Notes under the pieces: model-generated
The model's input: only the letters and a program-made list of their open reading frames with translations
Databases searched by the model: none
Told to the model about the DNA's origin: nothing
Assembly (NCBI GenBank): GCA_910586555.1
Contig: CAJUJY010000006.1
Location: 33,625-97,624, forward strand
Source: an uncultured Lachnospiraceae bacterium
Lineage (GTDB): Bacteria; Bacillota; Clostridia; Lachnospirales; Lachnospiraceae
Reading direction: 5' to 3'
DNA length: 64,000 nt
Shown here: positions 45,895-54,675 of the stretch, in pieces
Layout of the letters: each line of letters begins with the position of its first letter
Position numbering within the stretch: the stretch's first letter is position 1
Position numbers and translations under genes: made by a program

Positions 45895-46788
45895 TCAAGG
45901 TATTTCTAAGTTGTATATAGCCCCTTTTTCACTTTGTTTTGATAGTATTTGCAAGGTTTCCCAAATGTCCCCGTTGATACAGATTGCCTGCTTTTCAATT
46001 TCAGCGGGACAAATGGCTTCCCCATAATTAATACAGGTATAAACAGCCTTTGTATTTTGGGCGGTTATATCCCAAAAAGGATATTTAATTATGCCGGGTG
46101 TATTATAACCAACACCAAGCTCTAATAAGAGGACGTGCGAATTTTTATGGCAGTGTAAGAAATCATAATATCTCTTTGCGGCTTTGTGCCACCCCCTGTC
46201 TTCAACAAATTTATTATCAGAACGTAAATTCATGGTAAGAGGTTTTCCACAGACGGGACACTTTGGAAGTAATCCAGACGGGACACGCATATCTTTTTGC
46301 TTTGTTACCATGCGGCTTATTATCTGGCGGTTCTCATAAGTAATATGGCAGCACGGGACAGAACATTGAAACAGTCCATAATCGCCCTGTGTATAAAATA
46401 AGCGCTTTTTATCAAAACCTGCCTTTTGAAAACAATGGTCTACATTAGTTGTGATTACAAAGTAATCTGTCCCTTTAACAAGCTGGAACAACTTTTCATA
46501 AACAGGTATGTCTGCATTATGGTAGCGGTTAATTTCAATATACCTGCTCCAATATGCCCAATATTCTTCCGGGGTCTGGTAAGGATAAAAGCCACCAGAA
46601 TACATATCATGGAAGTCGTATTTATCTTCAAAGTCTGCAAAGTATTGACGGAACCGGCTTCCCGGATAGGTAAAACCGGCAGAGGCAGAAAGCCCTGCTC
46701 CTGCTCCAATAACGATAGTGTCAGCAGTTTTAATCTCTGCTTTCAATCCTTCTATCTGTGCCATTTTGTATTTATCATTCCAAAACAT
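45895..46788 (-). CDS. SIR2-family protein with class-M-like active site
   Basis: 297 residues. NAD-binding TIVIGAGAGLSASAGFTYPG, FVITTNVDHCFQKAGF, a zinc-binding region with CSVPCC and LPKCPVCGKPL. At the position of the invariant catalytic His of deacetylating sirtuins (usually in ...HG...) the sequence is FYTQGDYGLFQC, so Gln replaces His. Macrodomain-associated class M sirtuins, which ADP-ribosylate rather than deacetylate, also lack this His. No macrodomain, GcvH-like or lipoate ligase gene is seen nearby. AGGAGAAAG ribosome site. Confidence 0.8.
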   Translation of the reverse strand: MFWNDKYKMAQIEGLKAEIKTADTIVIGAGAGLSASAGFTYPGSRFRQYFADFEDKYDFHDMYSGGFYPYQTPEEYWAYWSRYIEINRYHNADIPVYEKLFQLVKGTDYFVITTNVDHCFQKAGFDKKRLFYTQGDYGLFQCSVPCCHITYENRQIISRMVTKQKDMRVPSGLLPKCPVCGKPLTMNLRSDNKFVEDRGWHKAAKRYYDFLHCHKNSHVLLLELGVGYNTPGIIKYPFWDITAQNTKAVYTCINYGEAICPAEIEKQAICINGDIWETLQILSKQSEKGAIYNLEIP

Positions 46789-46799
46789 TTTCTTTCTCC

Positions 46800-47283
46800 T
46801 TATGGTTTTCTGTCTATGACAATTACGGTTTTTCCATTTACTTTTCCATTATCCATATCCGCACAAGCTTTTGAAATATCTGAAAAAAGATATTGTTTTC
46901 CAATATGCGGGGTAAGGTTATGTGTATCCAGAAAAGCAAATATATCATTGATAATTTCCTGTGTAGGCGTGTTGCTAAAAAAGCCCGTTAAATAAATACC
47001 ATTTGGAATGTCTTTGACAGGGTCAAAACCATTCCATGTATAAATCCTGCCAGATTTCCCGTATTACAAACAATACCGCCTTTTTCCATGCAGGATAAAG
47101 TATCTTTTACTGTCTTTATCCCAACCAGTTGTAAAGCTTTTGTAATGCTGTCCGTCTGCCCTGCAAGCGGACCATTGTCAAGTAATGCAATGTCAGACCC
47201 ACAACCGGTTAATAACTGCAATTTACTCTCTTTATGAGTGGTGGCAGTCACTTTACAGCCTAAAGCCTTTGCTTTTTCATTTT
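46800..47283 (-). pseudogene. Broken zinc-binding/quinone oxidoreductase (MDR) gene
   Basis: A frame from ~47283 encodes AKALGCKVTATTHKESKLQL and DTLSCMEKGGIVCNTGNLAG, typical of the nucleotide-binding half of medium-chain oxidoreductases, and then fails. After a frameshift near 46985 the C-terminus continues as FSNTPTQEIINDIFAFLDTH ... VIVIDRKP-stop ending at 46800. The N-terminal catalytic half is missing. Immediately upstream, in the divergent direction, lies a damaged HxlR regulator gene. Confidence 0.8.
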
Positions 47284-47478
47284 ACGGATTATTTTAATTT
47301 TTGGAAGTACGCACTTTTTTATTGGGATAGTCACCTTTTTGTAAGTTTTGTGTAATTTAGGGGATTAAGCCAGAAAAATTTTTTTGAAATTTAGGTTGAT
47401 TTGTCCTGTGTGCTACACTATAATTTTAATGTAACATTTATTTATATATGTTTAAGCCAAAAGAAAAGAGGTATTGCT

Positions 47479-47802
47479 ATGGTTAAAAAAGATGAACTCC
47501 CGGCTTGTCCTGTTGCTACAACAGTACAGCTTATCGGGAACAAGTGGAAACTGTTGATTATGCGAAATCTCCTTGCAAGACCATGGCGGTTTAATGAGCT
47601 TCAAAAATCTTTATAGGGCATCAGCCAGAAAGTATTGACGGATAGCCTGCGTTCTATGGAAAGTGATGGCATTTTTACCCACACTGTTTTTCCAGAAGTG
47701 CCGCCAAGAGTGGAATATGCCCTTAGTGAACTGGGAGAGTCCATGCGCCCAATTATTGGAGCAATGGAAGCATGGGGGATAGAATATAAGAAACAACATT
47801 AA
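47479..47802 (+). pseudogene. HxlR-family regulator gene with an internal amber stop
   Basis: Start ATG 47479 (ribosome site AAGAGG). MVKKDELPACPVATTVQLIG, NKWKLLIMRNLLARPWRFNELQKSL, then TAG (47614-47616), then in the same frame GISQKVLTDSLRSMESDGIF and SELGESMRPIIGAMEAWGIE to TAA at 47800. Everything except the one stop matches a full 107-codon HxlR winged-helix protein, so a single recent nonsense change is likely (sequencing error not excluded). Such regulators usually control an adjacent oxidoreductase, here also broken. Confidence 0.85.
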
Positions 47803-47874
47803 TGTTCTTTTCATATTTTTTAATCCCCTGGTTTTTTGCTGGATACATAATCCCTGGCATTTTCCCTAAATTTT

Positions 47875-48108
47875 CTAAAAAGGCGCTTCGCGCAGTTTTA
47901 TTAAACTTTCCATGCCAAAGAAATAACAGGCACGCATTTTCATTGTCCTGGAGCGTGTCTGAAAACTAGCTTCTTTAAACCTGGCTGTATTTTCTATTGC
48001 AGCATCAATTATCAAGCGGATTGCAAATATCCTCTTGACTCCATTTTCTTTAACAACCTGTTTTCTATTAAATAAAAGTACATTAATAATATCAGCAACT
48101 AACTTTTT
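47875..48108 (-). pseudogene. Fragment of an Rpn/PD-(D/E)XK transposase (N-terminal part)
   Basis: In frame after the stop of the next fragment: KKLVADIINVLLFNRKQVVK, the N-terminal pattern of these nuclease-like proteins (A-D-I-x-N-x-x-L-F), followed by unrelated-looking residues to a TAG at 47875. Remnant only. Confidence 0.55.
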
Positions 48109-48657
48109 TTATTTCTCTCTTTTTCTTATTATATCTTTTATCTCCTCTTCTGTCATCCGCATTTTCCGGGCTATTTCTTTTGTATCCAGATTCATTTCAT
48201 AGTATGCATATACCATGCCAAGCTCCTTTCCTTTTTTCAGTCCAAGTTCTTCTCCTTCCCTGCGTCCTTCTTCCCTGCCAGCCTCAGTAAATTCTTTCAT
48301 TAACTGGTTATAATCAAGTATTGCTTTCTGCCTTGCAGTATAATCAAGCTGTTTCTTTTTATCCATACTGATAACCTGAAGCTTGTCATATGCTTTGCCA
48401 ATATATAAATTCTTCTTTGCTAACATTTCAAACTCCTCCTCCTTTTCAGCATTTAAAAATTTAGCCCATAATAATAAGTCACTGCTGTTCCCCTTTAATT
48501 CCTTTGGAAGTTTTGGAAGCTCTATTACATGTAATTCTATTTTATCACTATAAATTGTGTGTCTCTTATCCTCCATAAACTTAATAAGCTGTATTTCCAC
48601 ATCAATTTCTGTACCATTTAAGTAAAGAAAAGTATTAATTTTATTTCCTAAAAACTT
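48109..48657 (-). pseudogene. Truncated Rpn/PD-(D/E)XK nuclease family transposase
   Basis: The frame opens after a stop near 48660 and has no good start: FLGNKINTFLYLNGTEIDVE, then directly IKFMEDKRHTIYSDKIELHV and the C-terminal half IELPKLPKELKGNSSDLLLW ... MKEFTEAGREEGRREGEE and a terminal helix-turn-helix-like MNLDTKEIARKMRMTEEEI. About 50 core residues between the first two segments are missing relative to the family. A GTG at 48600 could still start a 163-aa product, but it would lack the nuclease core. Confidence 0.7.
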
Positions 48658-48788
48658 ACTTTTCTTCTGGCCATACTAGATAGCATGGTTTTATTCTCCT
48701 GCTTATCTTTTTTGTTTCATCTTTACCTGTAATAAAAAAAGAATAAAACAAATAATATCTGTTTTATTCTTTCCGGAATAACTTAACT

Positions 48789-49088
48789 CTATTGCTGGTG
48801 CTTGCACAAATATTTATCCCTTGTTGCCATGCCGCCACGTATATGGCGTTCAGCTTTATTTATATCAAGCACCTGCCTGACCTGCTCGGCAAGCGGATGG
48901 TTAATAGCAGGCAGCCTTTCTGTTAAGTCTTTATGTACTGTGCTTTTACTGACACCAAATATTGTAGCTGTCTGCCTTACTGTAGCATTATTTTCAACCA
49001 TATACCTGGCAAGCTGCACTGCACGTTCTTCAAGGCTGTTTTCAAGGTAACTGCTATGCCTTTGCTTTCTATATACTAGCTTTTCCAA
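48789..49088 (-). CDS. spoIIID: Sporulation regulator SpoIIID
   Basis: 99 residues from a TTG start with GGGAGC upstream. LEERAVQLARYMVENNATVRQTATIFGVSKSTVHKDLTERLPAINHPLAEQVRQVLDINKAERHIRGG, the strongly conserved SpoIIID helix-turn-helix and C-terminal helix. In spore-formers it is made in the mother cell and, with sigma-E, switches genes including sigK, whose split halves lie in this window, and recombinase genes of skin elements. Confidence 0.93.
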   Translation of the reverse strand: MEKLVYRKQRHSSYLENSLEERAVQLARYMVENNATVRQTATIFGVSKSTVHKDLTERLPAINHPLAEQVRQVLDINKAERHIRGGMATRDKYLCKHQQ

Positions 49089-49188
49089 TGAAAAATGCTC
49101 CCTATAAAAGTTTTTTACATTCTATGAGGAATAATTAAAAATTATGCTTAACAGAAAGGCATATACTTTAATAAAAATCTATATTTTT

Positions 49189-50556
49189 TTATTTCCCTGC
49201 AATGCACCTTGCAACATGGATACCACTTGCAGAAGCATGTGATAGTGAATGGGTTACACCACTACAGTCACCAATAACATACAGGCCTTTTTTAGCTGTT
49301 TCAAGATGGCCGTCAATTTCAACTTCCATATTATAAAATTTTACTTCCACACCATATAAAAGTGTATCATCATTGGCAGTACCAGGCGCAATTTTATCAA
49401 GCCTGTATATCATTTCAATAATCCCGTCAAGTATCCTTTTTGGCATAACAAGGCTTAAATCCCCTGGGGTTGCCGAAAGTGTAGGTGTAAGAAACCCTTC
49501 TTTTATACGTGAAGAATTACTTCTTCTTCCCCTTATAAGATCACCAAACCGCTGTACTAATACACCACCTCCAAGCATATTTGAAAGTCTTGCAATGCTT
49601 TCACCATAACCATTGCTGTCACTAAAAGGCTCTGAAAAATGTTTTGCAACAAGAAGTGCAAAGTTTGTATTTTCTGTATGTTTTGAAGGATCATCATAAC
49701 TATGCCCGTTTACTGTAATTATACCATTTGTATTTTCTGTCACTACAACACCATATGGGTTCATACAGAATGTACGTACTAAATCTTCAAATTTAGCAGT
49801 TCTGTATACAATTTTGCTTTCATAAAGTTCATCTGTAAGATGTGCAAAAACCTGCGCAGGCAGTTCAACACGCACTCCTATGTCAACACGGTTTGACCTG
49901 GCAGGAATTGAAAGTTCCCTGCATACAGTTTCCATCCATTTACTTCCACTTCTGCCTACAGAAATAATACATTTACTACAAGTGTAGTTTTCTTTTGCAG
50001 TTTTTATAATATATTTACTACTATTATAAACTACATGTTCTACAGGTGTATCAAAATAAAAATCTGCTTTATCTTTTAATAAATTATAGATATTGCTTAA
50101 AACTACAAAATTAACATCTGTACCAAGGTGGCGTACTGATGCATCTAAAAGATGAAGCCCGTTTTGTATGCAAAGCTTCTTAATTTTTGTATTAGATGTT
50201 GAATAAAGTTTTGTTCCTTCCCCTCCAAATTCCAGGTTCAGCCTGTCAACATAATTCATAAGTTCCAGTGCTTTTTCTTTGCCAATATATTCATAAAGGC
50301 TGCCGCCAAACTGGTTAGTAATATTATATTTGCCATCTGAAAATGCACCCGCGCCGCCAAAGCCATTCATTATTGAGCAGCTTTTGCAATGTATACATGA
50401 TTTTACTTTATCATTATCAATAGGACATTTACGCTCTTCAAGGGAATGTCCAGCCTCAAATACCGCTATTTTAAGATCCTGGCAAATATTAACAAGTTCA
50501 TACAAGGCAAATATCCCTCCTGGCCCTGCACCTATTATAATAATATCATAATTCAT
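49189..50556 (-). CDS. FAD-dependent oxidoreductase
   Basis: About 455 residues. Dinucleotide-binding YDIIIIGAGPGGIFALYELV; a Cys-rich segment KSCIHCKSCSIMNGFGGAGAFSDGKYN; C-terminal FAD motif GLYVIGDCSGVTHSLSHASASG. This resembles the YtfP/HI0933-like and BaiN-like NAD(P)/FAD dehydrogenases common in Firmicutes; substrate unknown. ATG 50556 matches the family N-terminus; an ATG four codons earlier is possible. Confidence 0.85.
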   Translation of the reverse strand: MNYDIIIIGAGPGGIFALYELVNICQDLKIAVFEAGHSLEERKCPIDNDKVKSCIHCKSCSIMNGFGGAGAFSDGKYNITNQFGGSLYEYIGKEKALELMNYVDRLNLEFGGEGTKLYSTSNTKIKKLCIQNGLHLLDASVRHLGTDVNFVVLSNIYNLLKDKADFYFDTPVEHVVYNSSKYIIKTAKENYTCSKCIISVGRSGSKWMETVCRELSIPARSNRVDIGVRVELPAQVFAHLTDELYESKIVYRTAKFEDLVRTFCMNPYGVVVTENTNGIITVNGHSYDDPSKHTENTNFALLVAKHFSEPFSDSNGYGESIARLSNMLGGGVLVQRFGDLIRGRRSNSSRIKEGFLTPTLSATPGDLSLVMPKRILDGIIEMIYRLDKIAPGTANDDTLLYGVEVKFYNMEVEIDGHLETAKKGLYVIGDCSGVTHSLSHASASGIHVARCIAGK

Positions 50557-50656
50557 ATAAACCACCATACCTTTCTAATGCCCACTATCTTCCGGCCACA
50601 GTTATAAATCTATATAACAGGCTCTGCCCAAATTGCAAAAATATCTTTTCTAATCC

Positions 50657-52129
50657 TTATTTTTTATTAGTTATCCTTCTTTTTATATTTATTAATTCTT
50701 TCCATATGCCAAGATGGAAAAGTATTAATAATGGAAATAATTCCAATCGTCCTGCAAGCATATCAAACATTAATACAATCTTTGAAAAAACACCAAAGCT
50801 TCCAAAATTCTGTGACGGCCCTGCACCTGCAAGCCCTGGCCCCATATTATTTATAGTGGCAAGGACAGCTGTAAAGTTAGTAGTAAAGTCTTTATTATCA
50901 ACTGAAATTGCCAGCACGGATAATAAAAATATAAGAGTAAATGCAACAAAATAAACATTTGTAGCACGTACAATTTCATGTTCAACTGGTTTTCCATCCA
51001 TTTTTATTTTTTGTATACTTTTAGGATGGATATAAGAAACCAGTTCTTTTTTTATGGACTTTACCAGGATAATAACACGTGATACTTTAATCCCACCGCC
51101 AGTACTTCCAGCACAGGCACCTATAAACATAACAAGTATAAGCACAGTTTTAGCTGTCTGCGGCCAAAGGTCATAATCAGTAGTTGAAAAACCTGTTGAT
51201 GTAATCAATGTGGAAACCTGGAAAAATGCATGGCGCAGGGCATCTGCTGCTGTTCCTGCGGTTCTGGCAATATTTAAGAAAATAATTGTAACTGATACAA
51301 TAACTATTATAAAATATGTATGTACTTCTTCTATGCTTAGTGCTTTTCTCCATTTGCGGTAAAGTATAAGGTAATATACATTGAAATTTACACCAAATAA
51401 AATCATAAAAATTGCTACAACCCATTGTATATATGGCGTATATCCGCCAATACTGTCATTTTTAATGCCAAAACCGCCTGTACCTGCTGTGCCAAATGTA
51501 ATTGTAAGGGTATCAAACAGGCCTGCACCTCCAGCCAGCATAAAAATAACCTGCAATATTGTCATTCCAAAATAAATAATATATAACAGGCGGGCAGTAG
51601 TTTTAATTTTAGGTACAAGTTTTCCAACAGAAGGCCCCGGGCTTTCTGCACGCATAAGGTTAATCTGGGAACCACCACTTAACGGGATAACAGCAAGCAA
51701 AAACACTAATACCCCCATGCCACCAATCCAATGTGTAAAACTGCGCCAGAACAGGCTGCAATAGGAAAGTGCCTCAACATCACTTAAAATAGAAGCCCCT
51801 GTTGTAGTAAATCCTGATATGGTTTCAAAAAGTGCATCAGCAAATAACGGAATTTCACCAGAAAGCCAGAAAGGTAAAGCACCAAATAAACTTATTACAA
51901 TCCAGCTTAATGCAGTTGCCGCACTTCCTTCTTTCAGGTAAAATACCAGGCTTTCTGGTTTTTTAACTGTAAGGATTACACCAAGTATTAAACATATACA
52001 TGCAGTAATTAAATAATAAAATCCTTCATTTTCTTTGTAAATAACTGAAACAATACAAGGAAAAAGAAGCAATATTGTTTCGATTTTCAGTACACAGCCT
52101 AAAATATATCTTATTATAGAATTATTCAT
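50657..52129 (-). CDS. trkH: Potassium uptake protein TrkH
   Basis: 490 residues with about ten membrane helices. Four pore-loop selectivity segments are visible: ISGFTTTGASIL, FGTAGTGGFGIKN, TLITSTGFSTTDYD and ATINNMGPGLAGAG. Forms the membrane channel of a Trk K+ system. Its start lies 9 nt after the trkA stop, so the two are one operon. Confidence 0.94.
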   Translation of the reverse strand: MNNSIIRYILGCVLKIETILLLFPCIVSVIYKENEGFYYLITACICLILGVILTVKKPESLVFYLKEGSAATALSWIVISLFGALPFWLSGEIPLFADALFETISGFTTTGASILSDVEALSYCSLFWRSFTHWIGGMGVLVFLLAVIPLSGGSQINLMRAESPGPSVGKLVPKIKTTARLLYIIYFGMTILQVIFMLAGGAGLFDTLTITFGTAGTGGFGIKNDSIGGYTPYIQWVVAIFMILFGVNFNVYYLILYRKWRKALSIEEVHTYFIIVIVSVTIIFLNIARTAGTAADALRHAFFQVSTLITSTGFSTTDYDLWPQTAKTVLILVMFIGACAGSTGGGIKVSRVIILVKSIKKELVSYIHPKSIQKIKMDGKPVEHEIVRATNVYFVAFTLIFLLSVLAISVDNKDFTTNFTAVLATINNMGPGLAGAGPSQNFGSFGVFSKIVLMFDMLAGRLELFPLLILFHLGIWKELINIKRRITNKK

Positions 52130-52138
52130 TGCTGCCTC

Positions 52139-53530
52139 CTATGCCAGTATATCCTGTATATTGTCAAAGCCAGTATGTGTAGTAACAATTACAACCGTAT
52201 CTCCAGGCATTATCCTGTCTGTACCTGATGGTATTATTGTCTGTCCATTCCTCTGTATACAGCATAACAGCAAGTTTTTTTTAAGGTTCATATCCATAAT
52301 AGGGATATTAGTTACTTCTGGTTCATCTTCTACCAGAAACTCAAGGGCTTCTACACGTGAGTCAAACATATGGTAAAGGGTTTCAATGTTGCTTCCCATA
52401 GATGCCGTTTTAGCACGGACATAAGCAAGTATTGCTTCAGCAGTTATATATTTAGGGTATATAACACTGCCTAAATCCAGGTGGCTTATAACATTTTTAA
52501 AATTAATCCTGTTAATTTTTGTAATAACTTTTGCATTAGAAACCTCCCTTGCATAAAGGGTCAGGAAAATATTTTCTTCATCAATTCCAGTGAGTGGGAC
52601 AAAAGATTCTGTATTTTTAATTCCCTCCTCATTTAACAACTCTTCATTAGTACCATCACCATTTATAATAATTGCTTTTGGAAGCAGTGCAGTAAGTTCT
52701 TCACAACGTTCAAGACTGCTTTCTATAATTTTAACATCAATTCCCATTGGAAGAAGCTGTTTAGCCAGGTAATAAGCTGCCTTTCCGCCACCAATAATCA
52801 TTGTGTTATTAACCTGTTTTGTAGGAAAGCCAATTTTAGTAAGGAAATTCCTGGCATCACTGCGTGAAGATACAAACGAAACTACATCACCAGCAGTAAA
52901 CTGGAACATACCAGTTGGAATAATAATTTCACCTTCACGTTCCACAGCACAAAACAGTACATTTTGTGAAACACCCTTTCTCCCCAGGTTCATTATTGTC
53001 TGGCCTGCCAGTATATTATCCTCTGGCAGCTTAAATTTAATTAATTCCACACGTCCATGTGCAAAAGGGTTTACTTCCAGTGCTGTCGGCAGGTAAAGAA
53101 GACGGGCAGCTTCATGTGCTGCTGCAAGTTCAGGATTTATAATCATTGCAAGTCCAAGTTTCTGTCTAAGATATGCACTTTCTTCACTGTAATCAGGAGT
53201 ACGCACACGTGCAATCGCAGCACAGTTTCCTACACGTTTTGCAACAGTACAGCATAAAAGATTTAATTCATCAGAATCAGTTACAGCAATTAAAAGATCT
53301 GCATTTTCAATTCCTGCCTCCATCTGTACATTATAACTTGCACCATTGCCAGCAAGCCCCATAACGTCATATGTATTTGCAAGGGGTTGTATTTTCTGCG
53401 GGTTTTTATCAATAAGGGTGATATCATGGCTTTCTTTTGATAACTGTTCAGTTAAAGTAGCACCTACTTTTCCACAGCCAACAATAATAATATTTAATCC
53501 CATCTTTTTACGGGATTTTATTTTAAACAT
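52139..53530 (-). CDS. trkA: Trk system regulatory protein TrkA
   Basis: About 463 residues, two tandem RCK units: NIIIVGCGKVGATLTEQL...DKN and a second Rossmann unit NTMIIGGGKAAYYLAKQL, each with a TrkA-C domain. Cytosolic gating ring of TrkH, binding NAD(H)/ATP. ATG 53530 follows GAGG at the end of a pseudoknot leader; an ATG at 53503 (MGLNIIIVG) is also possible. The longer frame to 53644 covers the leader. Confidence 0.93.
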   Translation of the reverse strand: MFKIKSRKKMGLNIIIVGCGKVGATLTEQLSKESHDITLIDKNPQKIQPLANTYDVMGLAGNGASYNVQMEAGIENADLLIAVTDSDELNLLCCTVAKRVGNCAAIARVRTPDYSEESAYLRQKLGLAMIINPELAAAHEAARLLYLPTALEVNPFAHGRVELIKFKLPEDNILAGQTIMNLGRKGVSQNVLFCAVEREGEIIIPTGMFQFTAGDVVSFVSSRSDARNFLTKIGFPTKQVNNTMIIGGGKAAYYLAKQLLPMGIDVKIIESSLERCEELTALLPKAIIINGDGTNEELLNEEGIKNTESFVPLTGIDEENIFLTLYAREVSNAKVITKINRINFKNVISHLDLGSVIYPKYITAEAILAYVRAKTASMGSNIETLYHMFDSRVEALEFLVEDEPEVTNIPIMDMNLKKNLLLCCIQRNGQTIIPSGTDRIMPGDTVVIVTTHTGFDNIQDILA

Positions 53531-53546
53531 TTTAAACCTCATTTCT

Positions 53547-53639
53547 GCGCTGCAAGTTATTATAAAACTTCTGGCAAAGGCTGGCAGAAGCTGTATACAA
53601 GTTACTGCCTGGCAGCGCTTTTTAATAAACCTGTATACA
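53547..53639 (-). promoter_or_regulatory. Pseudoknot leader of trkA
   Basis: Minus strand: P1 TGTATACAGGTT (53639-53628) with AACTTGTATACA (53603-53592), 12 bp with one G-U. The loop strand GCGCTGC (53618-53612) pairs with GCAGCGC (53553-53547), followed by AGAAATGAGG and ATG 53530. The linker contains an extra hairpin CTTCTG/CAGAAG. Confidence 0.68.
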
Positions 53640-53705
53640 ACCATATATTATCACTATATTATAAAAATTGCATTAAAAAAATTAAATAAATCACATAGAA
53701 AATAA

Positions 53706-53734
53706 TTGACAGTTTATATTTTAGGGAGTAACAT
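53706..53734 (+). promoter_or_regulatory. Sigma-A-type promoter of the VanZ gene
   Basis: TTGACA (53706-53711), 17-nt spacer, TAACAT (53729-53734), 61 nt upstream of ATG 53795. Confidence 0.65.
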
Positions 53735-53794
53735 AAGCAGGTAGTTAATGCCTTTAGGCAATGCAGATTTTACAATACAGACGGGGTTTTTATT

Positions 53795-54307
53795 ATGGCA
53801 GGCCAAACTAATACAAAGTGGTATTTAACACATATTGCTTCCTGGATTCCAGCAGTTTGCATTATGGTTATAATTTTTTATTTTTCTTCAATGGTGGCAG
53901 ATGATTCTTCTAATACAAGTATACCAATAGCAGAAGTTGTGATACAAAAAATAGAACAGTTTACGGATATTTCTATTGGTATTGATTCTGAAGCATATAA
54001 CTTAATACACCATTGTGTACGTAAGGCAGGACATTTTCTTGAATATATGGCACTTGGCTGTACACTTGTGCTTCCATTTGCCTTTATACTGGAAGGAAAA
54101 GTGTATTATAAACTAAAAATTATATTGTACAGTGAATTATTTGCTGCACTTTATGCCTGCACTGATGAATTCCACCAGATTTTCGTAGATGGCAGGGATG
54201 GAAATTTAAAAGATGTGGGAATTGACAGCCTTGGAGCACTTACAGGCATATGTGCCGGGTTTATATTCTGGCGGACTGGGAAAAAAATTATACATAAAAC
54301 CAGGTAG
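53795..54307 (+). CDS. VanZ family membrane protein
   Basis: 170 residues, four hydrophobic helices. VRKAGHFLEYMALGCTLVLP and the family signature ACTDEFHQIFVDGRDGNLKDVGIDSLGALTG. VanZ proteins raise teicoplanin tolerance by an unknown membrane mechanism; most chromosomal members are not tied to resistance. Own promoter; divergent from trkA. Confidence 0.88.
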   Translation: MAGQTNTKWYLTHIASWIPAVCIMVIIFYFSSMVADDSSNTSIPIAEVVIQKIEQFTDISIGIDSEAYNLIHHCVRKAGHFLEYMALGCTLVLPFAFILEGKVYYKLKIILYSELFAALYACTDEFHQIFVDGRDGNLKDVGIDSLGALTGICAGFIFWRTGKKIIHKTR

Positions 54308-54386
54308 GAAATGACCTTCTCTCCTTCCAGCCACGCAATCCATGCGCCGCCTTAACGGCATATATCCTCCGCATGGGTCTGGGCAT

Positions 54387-54417
54387 AAAAAAAGAAACGC
54401 CTGGAGAAGCGTTTCTT
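54387..54417 (-). terminator. Minus-strand terminator downstream of the coaBC operon
   Basis: AAGAAACGC (54392-54400) and GCGTTTCTT (54409-54417), 9-bp stem with 8-nt loop, followed on the minus strand by seven U residues (54393-54387). It lies ~260 nt beyond the coaBC stop and 80 nt from the VanZ stop, with a strong plus-strand ribosome site directly after it. Confidence 0.65.
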
Positions 54418-54429
54418 AAAGGAGAAGGT

Positions 54430-54522
54430 ATGAAAAAATTTAAGCACTTATCAAATGTTTGTGTTCCATTTGATAGATACATTATATTCAAGGTTTGTGA
54501 ATTACAAATGTGTAAGCTGTGA
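54430..54522 (+). CDS. Possible 30-aa peptide with strong ribosome site
   Basis: ATG 54430 preceded by AAAGGAGAAGGT; encodes MKKFKHLSNVCVPFDRYIIF and ends MCKL-stop at 54522. Three Cys and a hydrophobic middle. Immediately after the 54392-54417 hairpin, downstream of VanZ on the same strand. No homolog recognised; supported only by the ribosome site. Confidence 0.35.
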   Translation: MKKFKHLSNVCVPFDRYIIFKVCELQMCKL

Positions 54523-54675
54523 ATAAATTGTAAACATATTGTAAAAATAATTTTAAGTATAGTATATGTAATACATACTTACAGGCAATGTAAAATATGT
54601 ATATGGTAACAATAGTATAGAAATAATTATGGTTTTAAGCGTATTCTGCAACGTAAAAGACAATATTTATAAAAT

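Noticed and set aside
47614..47616. Amber codon as programmed read-through or pyrrolysine
   Set aside because: No read-through context or pyl genes seen; HxlR proteins do not use such residues. A nonsense change or sequencing error is simpler.
54288..54491. 67-codon minus-strand frame across the terminator
   Set aside because: It overlaps a hairpin and the VanZ end and has no ribosome site.
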